Source: Meloidogyne chitwoodi (taxonomy: Eukaryota > Nematoda > Chromadorea > Rhabditida > Meloidogynidae). From it: a stretch of DNA of 64,000 nt. Below are positions 13,860-26,300 of this stretch, one piece after another. Under the pieces are notes generated by a model. The model made no database searches. It was not told the origin of the DNA and saw only the letters and a list, made by a program, of their open reading frames with translations. Within the stretch, counting starts at the first letter, position 1; each line of letters opens with the position of its first letter. Both the position numbers and the translations under genes were made by a program. The DNA lies in the NCBI GenBank assembly GCA_015183035.1, contig JACZZP010000006.1:124001-188000 (forward strand), read 5' to 3'.

Positions 13860-14035
13860 GAACTTTACGGTAATTTTCAGAATTTTCCTGGGATATAAGG
13901 AAATCAGAATTATTTCTAAAATCAGAATTTTAATTTTTATAAAATCAGAATTTTTATTTTAAAAATCAGAATTGTTTTTAAAATCAGAATTGTTTTTAAA
14001 ATAAGAATTATTTTTAAGATCAGAATTAAAAACTT
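13860..14035. repeat. AAATCAGAATT repeat array
   Basis: About seven copies of ATCAGAATT with T/A-rich spacers of 10-20 bases, immediately downstream of the PIG-S stop codon. Same family as the arrays at 10.8-11.0, 61.25-61.45 and 61.76-61.93 kb. Confidence 0.65.
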
Positions 14036-14051
14036 ACTGTAGCAAAATATC

Positions 14052-16193
14052 TTACTCCAGCTTTTTATTTTTTTCCATTCTCCTCCTTTTCACATAATCT
14101 TTAAGTTTATTTAACGCAAACATAACAAGCAAAAAAATTGGCTGAAGCAATGGAACTAGCAAAGGGAGAAACAGTGGCACATAAATTCCTAAAAAAAACA
14201 TTTTAACAAATCTAGACACTTTTTATTAAAAAAATTCAAAATCGAAAAATAATTTACCATATTTCTGATCTGAAGGGAAATTTAACAATTCAAGTAGAGA
14301 ATGATGAGTATTAGCCAACTCAGCAAAATAACGTGCTTTTGAAGCAGATTTTACATCTAAAAATTTAAAAATAAATTTTTTTGTTTTAAATACCAATTTC
14401 ATCATTTTCTACTAACAAATTGTAAGATTTAAGAAAATAAAATTTTGCATTAGAAGCATAATCTGTAACTTCATCAGAAATTACTAGATCCTCAATTTTT
14501 GATGCTACTTAAAAAATAAAAAAAATTTTTTTTTTTAAACAATTTCTTACATTCATGTAAAGCATTAAGTGCACTTAAAGTTTGCAATAAATTATATAAA
14601 GTTAATCGTTTACGATGCCTTTCCATTGTATTAATTAAATTTTCTTTAGTAATTGCTGGAATTGATAATTGCTTAAAAATAATTCCCATAATTGAATCTA
14701 ATAAAATAGAATCATCTGCTTCAGATTGATGAACGCAAATACCACCCCAAGAGGCTATTGCAATAGCAGTTAAATATGTCTAAAAAGAAGAATGTTTAAA
14801 GTTTAATTAATAAACTTAAGTTTGTTTTATTAATAAACTTAAGTTTGTTTTATTAATAAACTTAAGTTTGTTTTATTAATAAACTTAAGTTTGTTTTATT
14901 AATAAACTTAAGTTTGTTTTATTAATAAATTTAAGTTTGTTTTATTAATAAACTTAAGTTTGTTTTATTAATAAACTTAAGTTTGTTTTATTAATAAACT
15001 TAAGTTTGTTTTATTAATAAACTTAAGTTTGTTTTATTAATAAATTTAAGTTTGTTTTATTAATAAACTTAAGTTTGTTTTATTAATAAACTTAAGTTTG
15101 TTTTATTAATAAACTTAAGTTTGTTTTATTAATAAACTTAAGTTTGTTTTATTTATAAACTTAAGTTTGTTTTATTAATAAACGTAAGTTTGTTTTATTA
15201 ATAAACTTAAGTTTGTTAAGTTTAATTGTTTTGCTTCAAGTTTAAAAAATAATAACCTCATTTTCATCCACAATTTTAATTGTTGGTTCTTTACAATTTT
15301 CTAGATTTTCAAAAAATATTGCAATTTTCAACAATGGTTCAAATCCTAGTGGCTGTAGAATAAAGCGATCAAGAGCTGTTGCTAGCGAAGCAGATAATTG
15401 TTGTCCATTTGGAGTTGAAGAATTAATTATTAATTGATTATTAGTATTTTTATTAAATTTTTGATATTTAAGTTGTTTTAAAGAAAAATCCGAAAGATGT
15501 TCAGCACTAAGATTGACTAGAAAAAAAATTAAAAATAAATAAAAAACAAACAAACTTTCAACACCAGAATTTAATGCTAACATTCGATTAGCAAATGAAG
15601 AAATTTTATTTTTGACAATTTTTGATAAATTAATAAATTTTTCAGATGGTTCAGTTGAAGGATGAATAAATACTAGATGAACATTATAAAGCGAATTTAA
15701 TTGTAAATTATTCCAAATATTGTTATCTTCATTATATTCACTTTTGTTGTGAGAAAATAGAAGCAATCTCTAAATTAAAAATATTTAAAAATAAAAATTA
15801 TTATTTTTATGGTTAAAAAGCTTTTAAAAAATTAGGAAAAAATTATAATAAAATTCATACCTTTTCCAAGTCAATAACAAAGTCAGAATCAAGATGTGGC
15901 AAAGTGGCCCTGTAGGGTGTTGTAGTGACCCACCTAAAAAAAATTATTTTAAAATTCCAAAAATTAATTAAAATTAAAAAATATACCAAACAGGTACTCC
16001 AATCACAATAATAAAAAATAAAAATGCAAAATACGAAATTCGTCGAAAAAAAATGTCTTCCTTCTCCTTTTCGGTAAATTCTGCCTTAAAATTAAATAAA
16101 ACTTGGTTAAAAATAAATTAAATTAAAACAAACATTATTAGCCAAATATAGTTGAAATTGATGAGTAAATTCAGTAAAACGCCTAAATAGCAT
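14052..16193 (-). CDS. PIGS: GPI transamidase component PIG-S
   Basis: Subunit of the ER GPI-transamidase, which attaches GPI anchors to proteins. The first exon (16193, MLFRRFTEFTHQFQLYLANN) is followed by a membrane segment, YFAFLFFIIVIGVPVWW, then TTTPYRATLP; this order (TM, then WW and a short TxxYRxxLP motif) is typical of PIG-S. A large luminal region follows. It includes an SWGGI motif near 14750, equivalent to the conserved GGW/WGG block. A C-terminal membrane segment (YVPLFLPLLVPL...PIFLLVMFAL) and a basic tail KRRRMEKNKKLE end the protein. This gives the expected two-TM topology. The intron at about 14780-15250 is filled with a 23 bp tandem repeat. All exon joins checked at the N terminus keep frame. 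Confidence 0.9.
14806..15216. repeat. 23 bp tandem repeat (about 18 copies) in a PIG-S intron
   Basis: Near-perfect tandem array of the unit TAATAAACTTAAGTTTGTTTTAT. Each unit contains the 12 bp palindrome AAACTTAAGTTT. A few units carry single changes (AATTTAAG, AACGTAAG, TTTATAAAC). The repeat does not continue into the flanking exons. Confidence 0.95.
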
Positions 16194-16683
16194 TATTATA
16201 GCATTTTTATTTGTATACAAAAAAAAATTTCTAAAAAAAATTTAATTAATTTAAAAAATATTGTCAATTAATTAATGCCCTGTCAAAAAAATTAAAAATT
16301 GTTTAAAAATTTTATTGATACTTTTCTCTAAATATATACATAATGAAAGGCAATACATATAAAAAAAATTTTAAAATGATAAAAAATATATTTTATGAAA
16401 GAATTGAAAATTTTAATTGAAAAGCAATAAGAAAAGTTCTCCTGATTTTGCGAAGATTAAAAAAGACAAGAAAAAGCATAAAAAAATTAAATTAAGAAAG
16501 CGTTTAAAAAGAGATTTAAAAAATATATATGTGTCAGTTCGAGTGGAATTTTGGACAAAAAAAATAAAAAATCTAAAATTTATTTTCCAAAGTTTCCGCT
16601 CTAGGAATGTAAATATACAAAAATTGGCAGTATTTTTAAATTGAGAAAATGCAAAACTTTCGTCATTTTTAAGTAATAAAATT

Positions 16684-18245
16684 CTAAGTTTGTCTAGTCC
16701 ATTTAGAACGTTGTGCGAAAATATCACTTCGCAAGTCTTGCGCAAAACAAATACCAAGAAACTAAAGAAAAGAAATAGTGTTAAATGACAAAATCGTAAC
16801 AGAGAAAAAAATCCGTAATTATAAAGTAGAACAAAACTTTCCGGAAAAGGATTACGGAAAGTTGGTATATTCAATCAAGTTTTAATTTTATTTTTTTATT
16901 CGTTCCGAAAAAGTTAAAAAAAGAAAAGTTGAGTATTCGTCAGGTTTCCGGAATGTTTTCAGAATAAGTTCCGGAAGGATTTCAACTTTAATATAAAACA
17001 TACTTGAACAACAGCAACCACAAAAACGGCAGCGCCTACATAAAGGAAATTATTATTCAGCCAAGATTGAAGTTTAGGCAAACATCCTTCAGTGTGAATA
17101 TTACTATGATAAAATTGTTTTGGACCCTAAAAATTTATTTAAATAATTTTTATAATTAAAAAGCTTACATTATCAGAATGGCTTACTCGAGTCTGAAAAT
17201 AAAAATATTAAAAAAAATCTTTTTATTTTACCGAATATCCACAAGCATAATTAATAAATGTTTTGTCTATATTTTTGCAACAAGAATATGGGACACCGCC
17301 GGCCTTTTTAATTTTATTAAATATTTAATATAAAAAATTTAAAAAATACTTCAGGAGATTTAAGTGCTTTAGCAGAAGCATTAAAATAAATATTTTTATC
17401 CCAATCATCAGGATCACTTATTCCACAGCATTGGAAATCTTTCTGCATCCAATCAATTATTGTTTGAAGATCCGGATCATCGCGATAATGAACAATCTAA
17501 CATTTAAAATAGAACAAAAAAATAATCAATAAACCATGCTATCGAGTCGATTACCCAAATCATTTTCAACAAAATCTTTTGCTACAAATGCTAGTACAAC
17601 AATAAAAGCTTCTGTTAAAAGAAGTAAGCCAAGAATGGATGAATAAATAGCTAAAAAACAAGTATTTTCGCGTAGAGCGCCGACACATCCTTAAGAAAGG
17701 AGAAAATAAAAAATTAAAAATTAATAAACCACTAAATCCGATTGACCAAATTATTGCACCAACAATAATCAATACCCATGCTGGGTCTAAGTAGAACAAA
17801 GAAAGTTGGCTGTATAAATTGTTTTTTTCTAGGCGAGACCAAAAGCCAATGCATAGAAGAAGAAAGCCGAGAGCCCAGAAAACAACGTTAAACCTGTTAT
17901 TAAAATTTTTAGAAAAAAATCATTACAATTTTTCAAAAATATTTTAAATGGGAATTGGAATGAAATAAAAAAAATATATAAGCAGTCCTCTTCAATTTCT
18001 AAAGTTAAGAAAAAAAATAAATTTAACAAACCCGAAAACTGTATATTTTACACAAAAGCTAATTTCTGATCTATTCCGAGTGCGATTAATAATATTACGT
18101 CTTCTTGATAATGATCTTCCCTAAAATAAATATTGACAAAATTTTGAAAAATAAATAAAAAAAATAATACTCCAAGGTGATGCATTGAATGAACATGAGG
18201 ATGAATACCTGTAAGATGGTGATTGTTATTACGTCTGCTAGCCAT
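16684..18245 (-). CDS. Tetraspanin of the TspanC8 type (TSPAN5/14/17-like)
   Basis: Four-pass membrane protein. TspanC8 tetraspanins escort ADAM10-type metalloproteases and so affect Notch signalling. Exon 1 (18245) encodes a His/Arg-rich cytoplasmic N terminus. The next exon ends CVKYTVFG and splices in frame to FNVVFWALGFLLLCIGFWSR (TM1). TM2 is PAWVLIIVGAIIWSIGFSG. The loop and TM3 follow as GCVGALRENTCFLAIY...LLLLTEAFIVVLAFVA. The large extracellular loop has DFQCCGISDPDDW, GGVPYSCC, YACGYS and TEGCLPKLQSWL. TM4 is FLYVGAAVFVVAVVQ. The tail FLGICFAQDLRSDIFAQRSKW is close to the TSPAN5-group C terminus. Only six loop cysteines are visible instead of eight: those expected after IYFN and before GGVP are absent. 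Confidence 0.92.
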
Positions 18246-20827
18246 TGCGCATTTTAAAATTTACAATTGTAAAAAAGTCTAAAATAAAATTAATAAACTT
18301 TCCGGATATAAAAGTTAAAAATAAACTTAAGATTTTATTTATAAAATAATAAACTTAAGTTGTAAAATAAAAAATCAATAAATAAGCATTACTTTTCAAA
18401 CAAATATAATTTTATTTTTTGAAACGATTCTCTTTAAAAAGAATTTGGCAACAAGCCCAATTGGCTACATTATATCTCATGTCTCTAATTTTCTTTGCCT
18501 ACCCTTTTACGTGCTTAAATGAATAAAAAAGGCGGGAGAATTTTTCCGCCCACTCTTCTCTAATCTTTCTCTATTATTTCATTTTATGACTGTCTGTCTT
18601 CACATTATTATCTGATGACTAAATCACAATCCTACTTTGTTGGCGGCTGTTGCTCATGACTATTTGCAGACATACAAACATATTTGCTCACGAGTTCTAT
18701 TAGACATATACACACACAAGTGGTATGACTGCGATCTTTATATATTCTTTTTTTAATTTACGCGTCTGACCACATTATACTTTTGTTTCCTTTCTTTTCT
18801 TGAAACAGCTCTTGACTCTTAATACTTTTTTTTTGCATTCTTTTCGTCGTCTACGAAGGCCGCACTTATATATATATAATATTTGTGTGTTTGACTTGGA
18901 TATACCAAGTGTTGCAAGCACAGGGTGGCTGGCTTTTTGGCAGAGCGCCAACATTCCCTTTTCCCAAAAAAGAGACACGGCTTCCTCCAAACAAATACAC
19001 ACACATATAACTACACTATACCACCAACATACTGGCATCCAACTCAACAACCTCATGCATGCCGCAACTCTAATTTTTTTTTAGTATCATCATTGTTCCT
19101 TTCTGAACTCTCATTTACTTCTTTTGCTCTTGAAAAGCAGCTTTTCCTCTTCCCACCCAAAAAAATTTTTTTTCTTCTCTTTTCTATATTTATTTTTACT
19201 ACCTCTTAGTACCACCTGCCCAGCTCTCAAGAAAAATTAAAAAAAGACTCAACAAACAGAAACAAAATAATGTTTTGTTCATTTTTACGGCCTAATAGGC
19301 AACACAGACATTTTTTCTTTTTTAATAAAAAACAGTCATGTTACTCTCCCTTTATTTTTCTATTTAAACGCGCGATACTTGTTGCACTTTATATATTTAT
19401 ATTTAAACCTCCAAATATTTTTTTCTTATTTTTTTTGTACAAAGTACAAAAATTACAAATTGATTATAGTATCATTTTTTCTTTTATATACTTTTATCTG
19501 TTCATGTTATTAATATCAATTACATTTTTATTGATAATTTATTTTTGAAAGCTGGGACTAAGCCAAGGCTTGGGTTTTTTAACATTTTAATGCTCATACA
19601 TTTTTGGTTTCTCGTGGTTTTTAAGGCACTGGATCAGATCTAGATCAAGGGTTTTTCTAAATCTAAATCTCAACGTAATTGTAGCGATCAGTCTCATGTT
19701 TCGAATACCACAAATTTTAACTAAAACCCCCTCCTGGAATTTCGAACAATTTTTGTCTTTTAATCTTCGAATTTTTTAAATTTTAAATCTTACTCCATGA
19801 TTTTCAGTTATATAAATTAAATTTCACGTGTTCTCCCAACTTTCGAAATTTTTAAAAAACACAAGATAGGAAGATGGAGGGATTTAAGTTGTTTTTTAAA
19901 TGTTCATGACATGAGTTGATCTCTTCCCCCTCAAAAATGTTAGTACTCTAAAAGTATTTTTTTCTTCTTCAACGTTCTCATTCATTTTTTTGTATTTTTC
20001 ATCTCGTTGTGTTCTCATCATACTTTTTTTTGTCTTCTCCTCCCATCTTTGTTTCTTGTTGGCTCCTATCCTCGTCTCCTCCTCTTTTTTTCTTCTTCCC
20101 CCATTTTTTATTTTCCTTCATTTTCTCCCCTTATACTCATATATTTATTTTTATATAATATTTATATTTTTTCTATTTTTTCCCTCTCTTAAAATGCCAC
20201 CACTGCGCCGTCTGCTTTTTTTTTTTAAAGCGCTTTTTGTTTGTTTGGTCAGTTGCCAATCACGTGAATGTCGCCGACGGCAAAACAAAACAAAAACACA
20301 TACAAGTGCCAATAATAATCATATGGCATTTTTAGAAGTCTTTTCTTTCCTTTTTTGCTTTTAATATCTTCTTATATAAAAGTAGAAAGTACATACAAAA
20401 AGGAAAAAAATTTTATTTTTCCCGCCCTTTCCTCACACACTTTTTTTGTTCCTTTTTTTATGCGCTAATAAAATAGTAGCATTTATATATAATACACTAT
20501 CATTTTCATCTCCCTTTTATCCAGAAAACTTTTCTAAGAGTCAGTCATATTTTATATGCTTCTTTTACACGTCGTGGTCTTTTGCCTTTTTTTGGGTTCC
20601 CTTTTCCCCTATTCTTTTCTCTATTTATTCTCACTGTTTAATCACTTTTTAACTGCCAATACTTTTCTTTCTTTTTTTTTATTAATTTATTTTTATTTTT
20701 TAACCTTTAATTTCCTTAAATTTTAGATAAATTGTTCTACTTTTATATTATTATCTCTTTTTTATTCAATTGATGAGTATTTGCTTCAACTGGAAAAGAC
20801 TAGTAGTAAGAGTTTGATGCAATTTCA
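18246..20827. other. Long pyrimidine-rich non-coding region
   Basis: From about 18540 to 20800 the plus strand is markedly rich in T and C, with long TTTTCTTCTTCC-type runs and better-than-average GC for the window. Open frames occur on both strands but encode only low-complexity Phe/Leu/Ser/Pro runs without family resemblance. It separates the divergent tetraspanin and FNIP genes, so it may be regulatory. CACGTG words occur near 19826 and 20261. No gene is supported. Confidence 0.5.
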
Positions 20828-20895
20828 ATGCACGATTATATAACTGCCAACAATCTTATTAGACAACAAAGGATGGAAAATTTGGACAGTTTCTG
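20828..20895 (+). other. Candidate first coding exon of FNIP
   Basis: ATG at 20828 opens a 68-base frame (MHDYITANNLIRQQRMENLD...) ending in phase 2 at a donor CTG/GTTTGT. The first clear FNIP exon (about 23323) needs exactly one base to restore its frame, so the join is in phase. It would imply a 2.4 kb intron, unusually long for this window. No other upstream ATG was found that joins convincingly. A transcript is needed to confirm it. Confidence 0.3.
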
Positions 20896-23322
20896 GTTTG
20901 TGATTTTTTTAATTTAAATAATTTTTATAAAAATAAAGAAAATATTTAATGTTTAAGGGTGTTTGTTGTTTTTAAGTCTGTATTTATTGTTTTGGGCATG
21001 TTTTTAGCCAAGTTTTTAAGTTAAGTTTCATTAATGTTTTTTGTTTGTTTTATTTTTAAGTTTGCGAATATATAACTTGTTTTAAAGCATTTTTAAGTTT
21101 GTACTATTTTTGTATGTTTCACAAAAACATTGATTTTATTTATCTTTTTTTAGTTGGCATAGACTTTTAATAATTTAATAATACAAAAAACTTAGTAAGG
21201 ACTAGTTTTATTGCTCATAATTACTAATATTTATGTTCTTTTCATCATTCTTCTCGCTAAATATATATTAAATCACTTCCGCGTTTTTTAAAGAATTTAT
21301 ATGTTCGCCAAACTTTTTTCTAGGTTGTGATATTAAAATTAAGAATACAAACTTGAGACAATTTATCACTCTAAAAAAGATTATTATTAATTCTCTAAAA
21401 TAATAAATGAAAAAAATTTTAAGCTTTTACGTCTCTAACAATTTTTTGCCTTTCAAACATTTGTTTTTTTTAAACAATAAAATACATTGGGGGATTTACA
21501 TAGATATTTATTTTTGTTTTTTTTTATTTTATTGTAAAAAACAAAAATATTTTTATTAAATAAATTTTAAAATTTACATTTTTAAACTTTTAGAAAAAAG
21601 ATTGATTTTTAAAATTATTTTTTTAAATTAACTAATTTTCAAAATATCTATTTTCTCAGAATTATTCTCTCCAACATGAACATATTCTCAATGTTTTTAA
21701 CATTTTTCTTTTTTTTTTTTTCTGGCGTCTGATTTTTTGCAAAGATTTATTAACGTGGATGGGGATCGATTGCTAATTATTGCATTCCTAACACTTCCCC
21801 CTATCTAAAATAGTTGGGGTGACTGATAGATTTTTGTTGGGTGGATTTCCGGCTTTTTTAGGGACCAACGATTGAGGAAGAATTAAATAATTTTTTAAAA
21901 GCCAAAAATTAAAATTAAATAATTCTATTAGTAAATAAAAATATTTATTTAATTTTTGATATAAGGTCATTTAAGATTCTCAATGAAAGGGTAATTTTTG
22001 TTTATTTTATTTTTTTTAATTTTTAAGAAAATATTTTATTTATTTCCTTGTTATTTTTTTAATTTAAAAAAATATGTACATTTTATTTCCTCTTTCAACT
22101 ATTTTAATAATTAAACATAAAAATATTGATTAAGTTAACTTCATATATTTTTAGTTTTTTTCTCCCGACCCGCGATAATAATTTTTTTAAAAACAAAAAA
22201 TTGATAGCGCGACGTATTTCCTCAAAAATGTTTGGTAAAATCGGTGGAACACTTTGAGAAATATATATATAAAAAACAAAATTATCACTTCCGCATGTTG
22301 AGGGAGAAAGAGTCTATTATAATAAATTAATAATTTATTATACTCTAATTTGATTGGAATTTTTATTGGGGGAAGACGATTTAAAGGGCCACCTGCTAAA
22401 ATATAAATATAAATAAATAAAATACAGCCCTTGAAAAGTACACACAAATATTTTATATTTTTGATTGCATGCGTTAAGTGATTGAAAAAAATAATATTAT
22501 TGAGAGAGGTATGCTAGTAATTTTTAAAAAAAACTTTCGACGGAAGCTCGTAAAGAAATTTGTGTGTTAACAGACTAATAAATTATAAAAATTTGAAAAT
22601 TAATAGATAACACACATTCTTTAAGTAAATTATTAGTTAATTTTTAGCTTTTGAACTTAAATTCTTACAAACTTAAGAAAGCACAAGTTTGTAAAGTAAA
22701 CGCAAAAGTTTTTAAAACTTATTGTTAAACTTAAGTTTGAATGAAATTGGTAAACTAAGTTTTTGATCTTTTTAATGAATTTTAAGTTTGTAAAACTTAT
22801 TAATTAAATTCTTAAGTTTGTGAACTTATGTTTTTTATTTTAAGTTTTCAAGTTTATGAGTTAATCAGTAATATTAATTTGAGTATAAAATTGAAGCAAA
22901 GATAGTGACAAGAAGAATTTTTTTAATTTCGACATTTTGAAATGTGTACTTTTCAACTTTTTTTTATTAGCATTTTGACGTGTCGTTAAAAACAAACATT
23001 ATAATTTTATTCTTTGTTTTTTTATAATTTTAATTTGTTTTAAAAAAACTTTTAAAAGCCAAAAGTTGTTTTAGATGTGTTTATGTTTTGTTAACACACA
23101 GGGCTTTTCTCATTTTTATTGTTATTTTGTCTTTTTTTTTTTACAATAAAAAAAATAGGAGACTCGTTAAAATTTTTGATAATTTTGCCACGAATTTATT
23201 ATTTTTTTGGATAAAAAAAGAAAAGTAAATTGTATTTCACGTGGGTAATAGGAAAATCCTTTAAAAATTATAAAAAAAGGTTATTGTTAATAATAAAAAA
23301 TAATAATAATTTAAAATTTAAG
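20896..23322. other. Non-coding stretch upstream of FNIP (intron or promoter)
   Basis: AT-rich sequence with no convincing exons. Short open frames at 21788-21970 and 22187-22447 on the minus strand lack recognisable domains. A loose cluster of AAACTTAAGTTT-family words lies at 22640-22860. Confidence 0.45.
22620..22860. repeat. AAACTTAAGTTT-family cluster
   Basis: Irregular copies of AACTTAAGTTTG and its reverse TTAAGTTTGTAAA, the same core as the 23 bp array in the PIG-S intron but dispersed and diverged. Confidence 0.45.
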
Positions 23323-26300
23323 TTGGCATTTATACAAGCAACAACTACTTTCAAGCGAGTGCCGACTTATTGTTTTTAGTGAAAAAGACACTCGATTATT
23401 ATATGACTCAGCTACTGTTGTTGCCTTAGCTGATCGTTTTGTTGTTGGATCACATTTATCCCAATGTGGTCGTTTTCAGGTTTTTTTAAATTTTATTTTT
23501 TTTTAAAATTAAATTTAAATTTTTAAAGTTTCTTCCCCACAAATATGACACTTTAAAGATTGCAAAAATGCTTTTTGGCACAATGCCTGCAGCCCTAAAA
23601 TCTGATTCTCTCAAAATTCATACTCTCAAGTATTTTTTTAATTAAATTTTATTTTTAAATTATTTTAGGGACTCAAATTCAATAATGGTTTCAAGGGTGT
23701 TTTCTGTACCAAAATTTGGAAAATATTCAGCACCTTTTAAATCAACGTTTGTTTTATTTATTTATTTTTTTAAATTATTTATTTATTTTGAATATTTGGG
23801 TTGATCAAACAATTCTCTTTTTTTATTTTAAAATGCCCATAATTTTGTGTACTTTTCGAATTTTTACAACCTTAAAATTTGTTTAATAAAAAAATTTATT
23901 AAAAAAACAATTTAAGTGACATTTACAAATGTATGGTTGGAAGTCTCAGCTCAGATTCAGACAATCAATCGAATTATTCAACTGTTCGTTCACTTGATGG
24001 AATTGTTGCTACAGTTTCAAATATTCAAAATAATAATAAAGATGAAGCTGATTTTATTAGCAATAATAATAATTCTTCTACAAAAAATTCAATAACAAAA
24101 TTCCCAGTATTTATTTCTTCTTCTAAAAGTCCTCCCAACAATAATTCAATTAATAATATTGATCCTCCAGAAAAATTTGTAAGAATTAGAAATTCGTCTT
24201 TACAAATGGAATCTGCTGATGTTGATGTTTGTTTATTTTTTAAAATTTATTTTTTTAATTAAAAAATTTTAAAGGACATAATGGAGGAATTACGTGCCTT
24301 TTCGCCTAATAGACTTTCACGCGCTAGAAGATGTCAACTCTCTCAAATTGGACTTGACGAATGTATTTTTTTAAAATTAATTAATTCTTTTTTTAAATTA
24401 ATAATTTGTTTTTTAGCACTTTCCCTTCGTTTAACCAATCGTAGTCGTTTAAGTAGTTGTTCATCAATTGCCGATGTTTGTGGAACTATATTTAGTGACA
24501 CTTTTACTGAATGGCAACAATATGGATTTGCTATTTTATTACCTGGTTTTTTTTTTAATTTTTTAATTTAATTTAAATAATTTTAAAGCGGAATTTCGTT
24601 CTTTTGTGTTCCAACACATTCTTCAAATTGAACAAGAGCTTGATAGACTTGCAATACATATCCATAAAGCAGTACAGGATAAAACACAATTCTTTCAATC
24701 TATTTATGAGGTTTTTTTTTGAATTTTTATTTTTTTAAATTTTTTACCAATTTGACATTTTCTTTGAATTTAAAAAAAATTCTTTTTCAAAAATTAAAAT
24801 TATTAGGGCTGGACAAACACTTGTCAATCACTTTGCCTTTTATGCAATTCTTTGAGACTTAAAAATCCAGTTTGGCAAAGTTTAGCATCTGCTCAATTTG
24901 CTAGTGTGGGCATGCACCATATTGCCTCTAAATTTTGTTCTCAATTGGCACAATTAATTGCTGAATTTAATACAAAGGATACTAAATTGTTAGTTTTATT
25001 TTTTTTAATTTATTTGGAATTTTTAAATTTTTTGATCATTTTGAAAATTGGATATTTTTAAATTTTTTGTAATATTTATTGAAATTAATTTCTTTTTTTT
25101 AAGTTTTCTTTCTACTTTGTTATCAGCAGTTTTAATGAATCAACTTACTTGGGTCGCTAGTGTTGCACCTCCAGAAGAATGTTCAAATGAAAATAATTCT
25201 CTACTTTTGGGAATGGTTGATTTTTTGAATTTTTTTAAGTAAATAATTTAATTTTTCAGAATTCTTCTGACCAACATAATAAAATTAATTATTATAATCC
25301 AACTGTTGCACAACTTTTGGAACTTTATTGTGGAGTTGGAACAGATTCGGTTTTATCTGTTTCTGGACCACCAGAAAATGGTTTAATTAATAATAATGGA
25401 AATTTATGCAATGGAGGAGGAAATAGTCAATTTACTAAAATTGTTGTTGTTGGTGATATTCCTGAAAAAATTGCTCTTCTTCTTCGAGTACTTTCTTATT
25501 TTGTTCGTTGTTCTTCTGTTGAATGTCAAAGGAGTTATGGTATATATTTTTTTATTTTATTTTTTGAACATTGACAATTGGACATTCTAAAAAATTTTTA
25601 ATTTTTTTGACATTAAAAACTTAATAATTTTATTTAATTTTTTTAGAATTGTTAGCAGAATGCGGAAATTTTCAATTTAACGGAGAACCACCAGAATTAC
25701 ACGATTTTGGACGAACATTATTTGCAGGCGTTTGTAATGCTTATTCTCCACATTTTGTTCTTTCTGGTTTGTTTATTTTTTAAAAGAATAATTTTTGGAT
25801 TTATTTTATTAAAATTAATTAATTAAATTATTTTTAATTAATCTAAAAAATATATTTTTTAATTTTAAGGTATTCAAGTTCAATCACCCAATAATAATAA
25901 TATTAATAATCAACAAAAACAACAACAACAAAAATTTTCTTCTAATTTATTATTATCATCATTAGATTCAATTCTAAATACAATTTGTGAAGATGTTCGT
26001 CACCCAATGGGAGAGCCTTGTTCTAATAGTCAAATATCTGCTTTATTAAATTCTAGTAATAGTTCTAATGGAAGTGGATGTTTGTCACCTACAACAAATA
26101 CAACAACAAATAATTCTTTCTCATTAGAACAACAACAACATGAAAAACATCAGAACAATTTATTATTATTAAAAAATGAGGGAACAATAATACCAACAAA
26201 ACATTCTATTAATTCAACAAAACATTCAAACGAACAACAACTAAAAAATGAAGAAACAATAAAACAAACAAATTTGATTAATTCAACAACAAAACATTCT

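Larger units (their letters stand above)
11271..14051. other. Intergenic region, UBC-17 upstream / PIG-S downstream
   Basis: 2.8 kb of extremely AT-rich DNA. No supported protein gene. It holds a tRNA-like element (12441-12512) and, at 13860-14035, a CAGAAT repeat array just beyond the PIG-S stop. The UBC-17 promoter should lie near 11270-11600, but no specific motif was recognised. Confidence 0.5.

Noticed and set aside
14806..15216. Regular spacing of the 23 bp repeat as a CRISPR-like array
   Set aside because: There are no unique spacers; it is a simple head-to-tail tandem repeat inside an intron of a eukaryotic gene.
16413..16874. 153-codon minus-strand open frame downstream of and overlapping the tetraspanin end
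   Set aside because: The correct tetraspanin last exon (GICFAQDLRSDIF) is in another frame here. This frame is Phe-rich 3' sequence.
18775..19209. Overlapping open frames on both strands near 18.8-19.2 kb
   Set aside because: They overlap each other on opposite strands, encode low-complexity Phe/Lys/Cys-rich text and show no family motif or consistent splice context.
19990..20364. 124-codon plus-strand open frame
   Set aside because: It is a run of Phe/Leu/Ser/Pro from a T/C-rich tract; the skew alone explains the absence of stops (TAA, TAG and TGA need purines).
21788..22447. Two minus-strand open frames between FNIP candidate exons
   Set aside because: No recognisable domain and no splice partners. 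The slightly higher GC around 21720-21870 hinted at a transposon relic, but no transposase or reverse transcriptase motif could be read.
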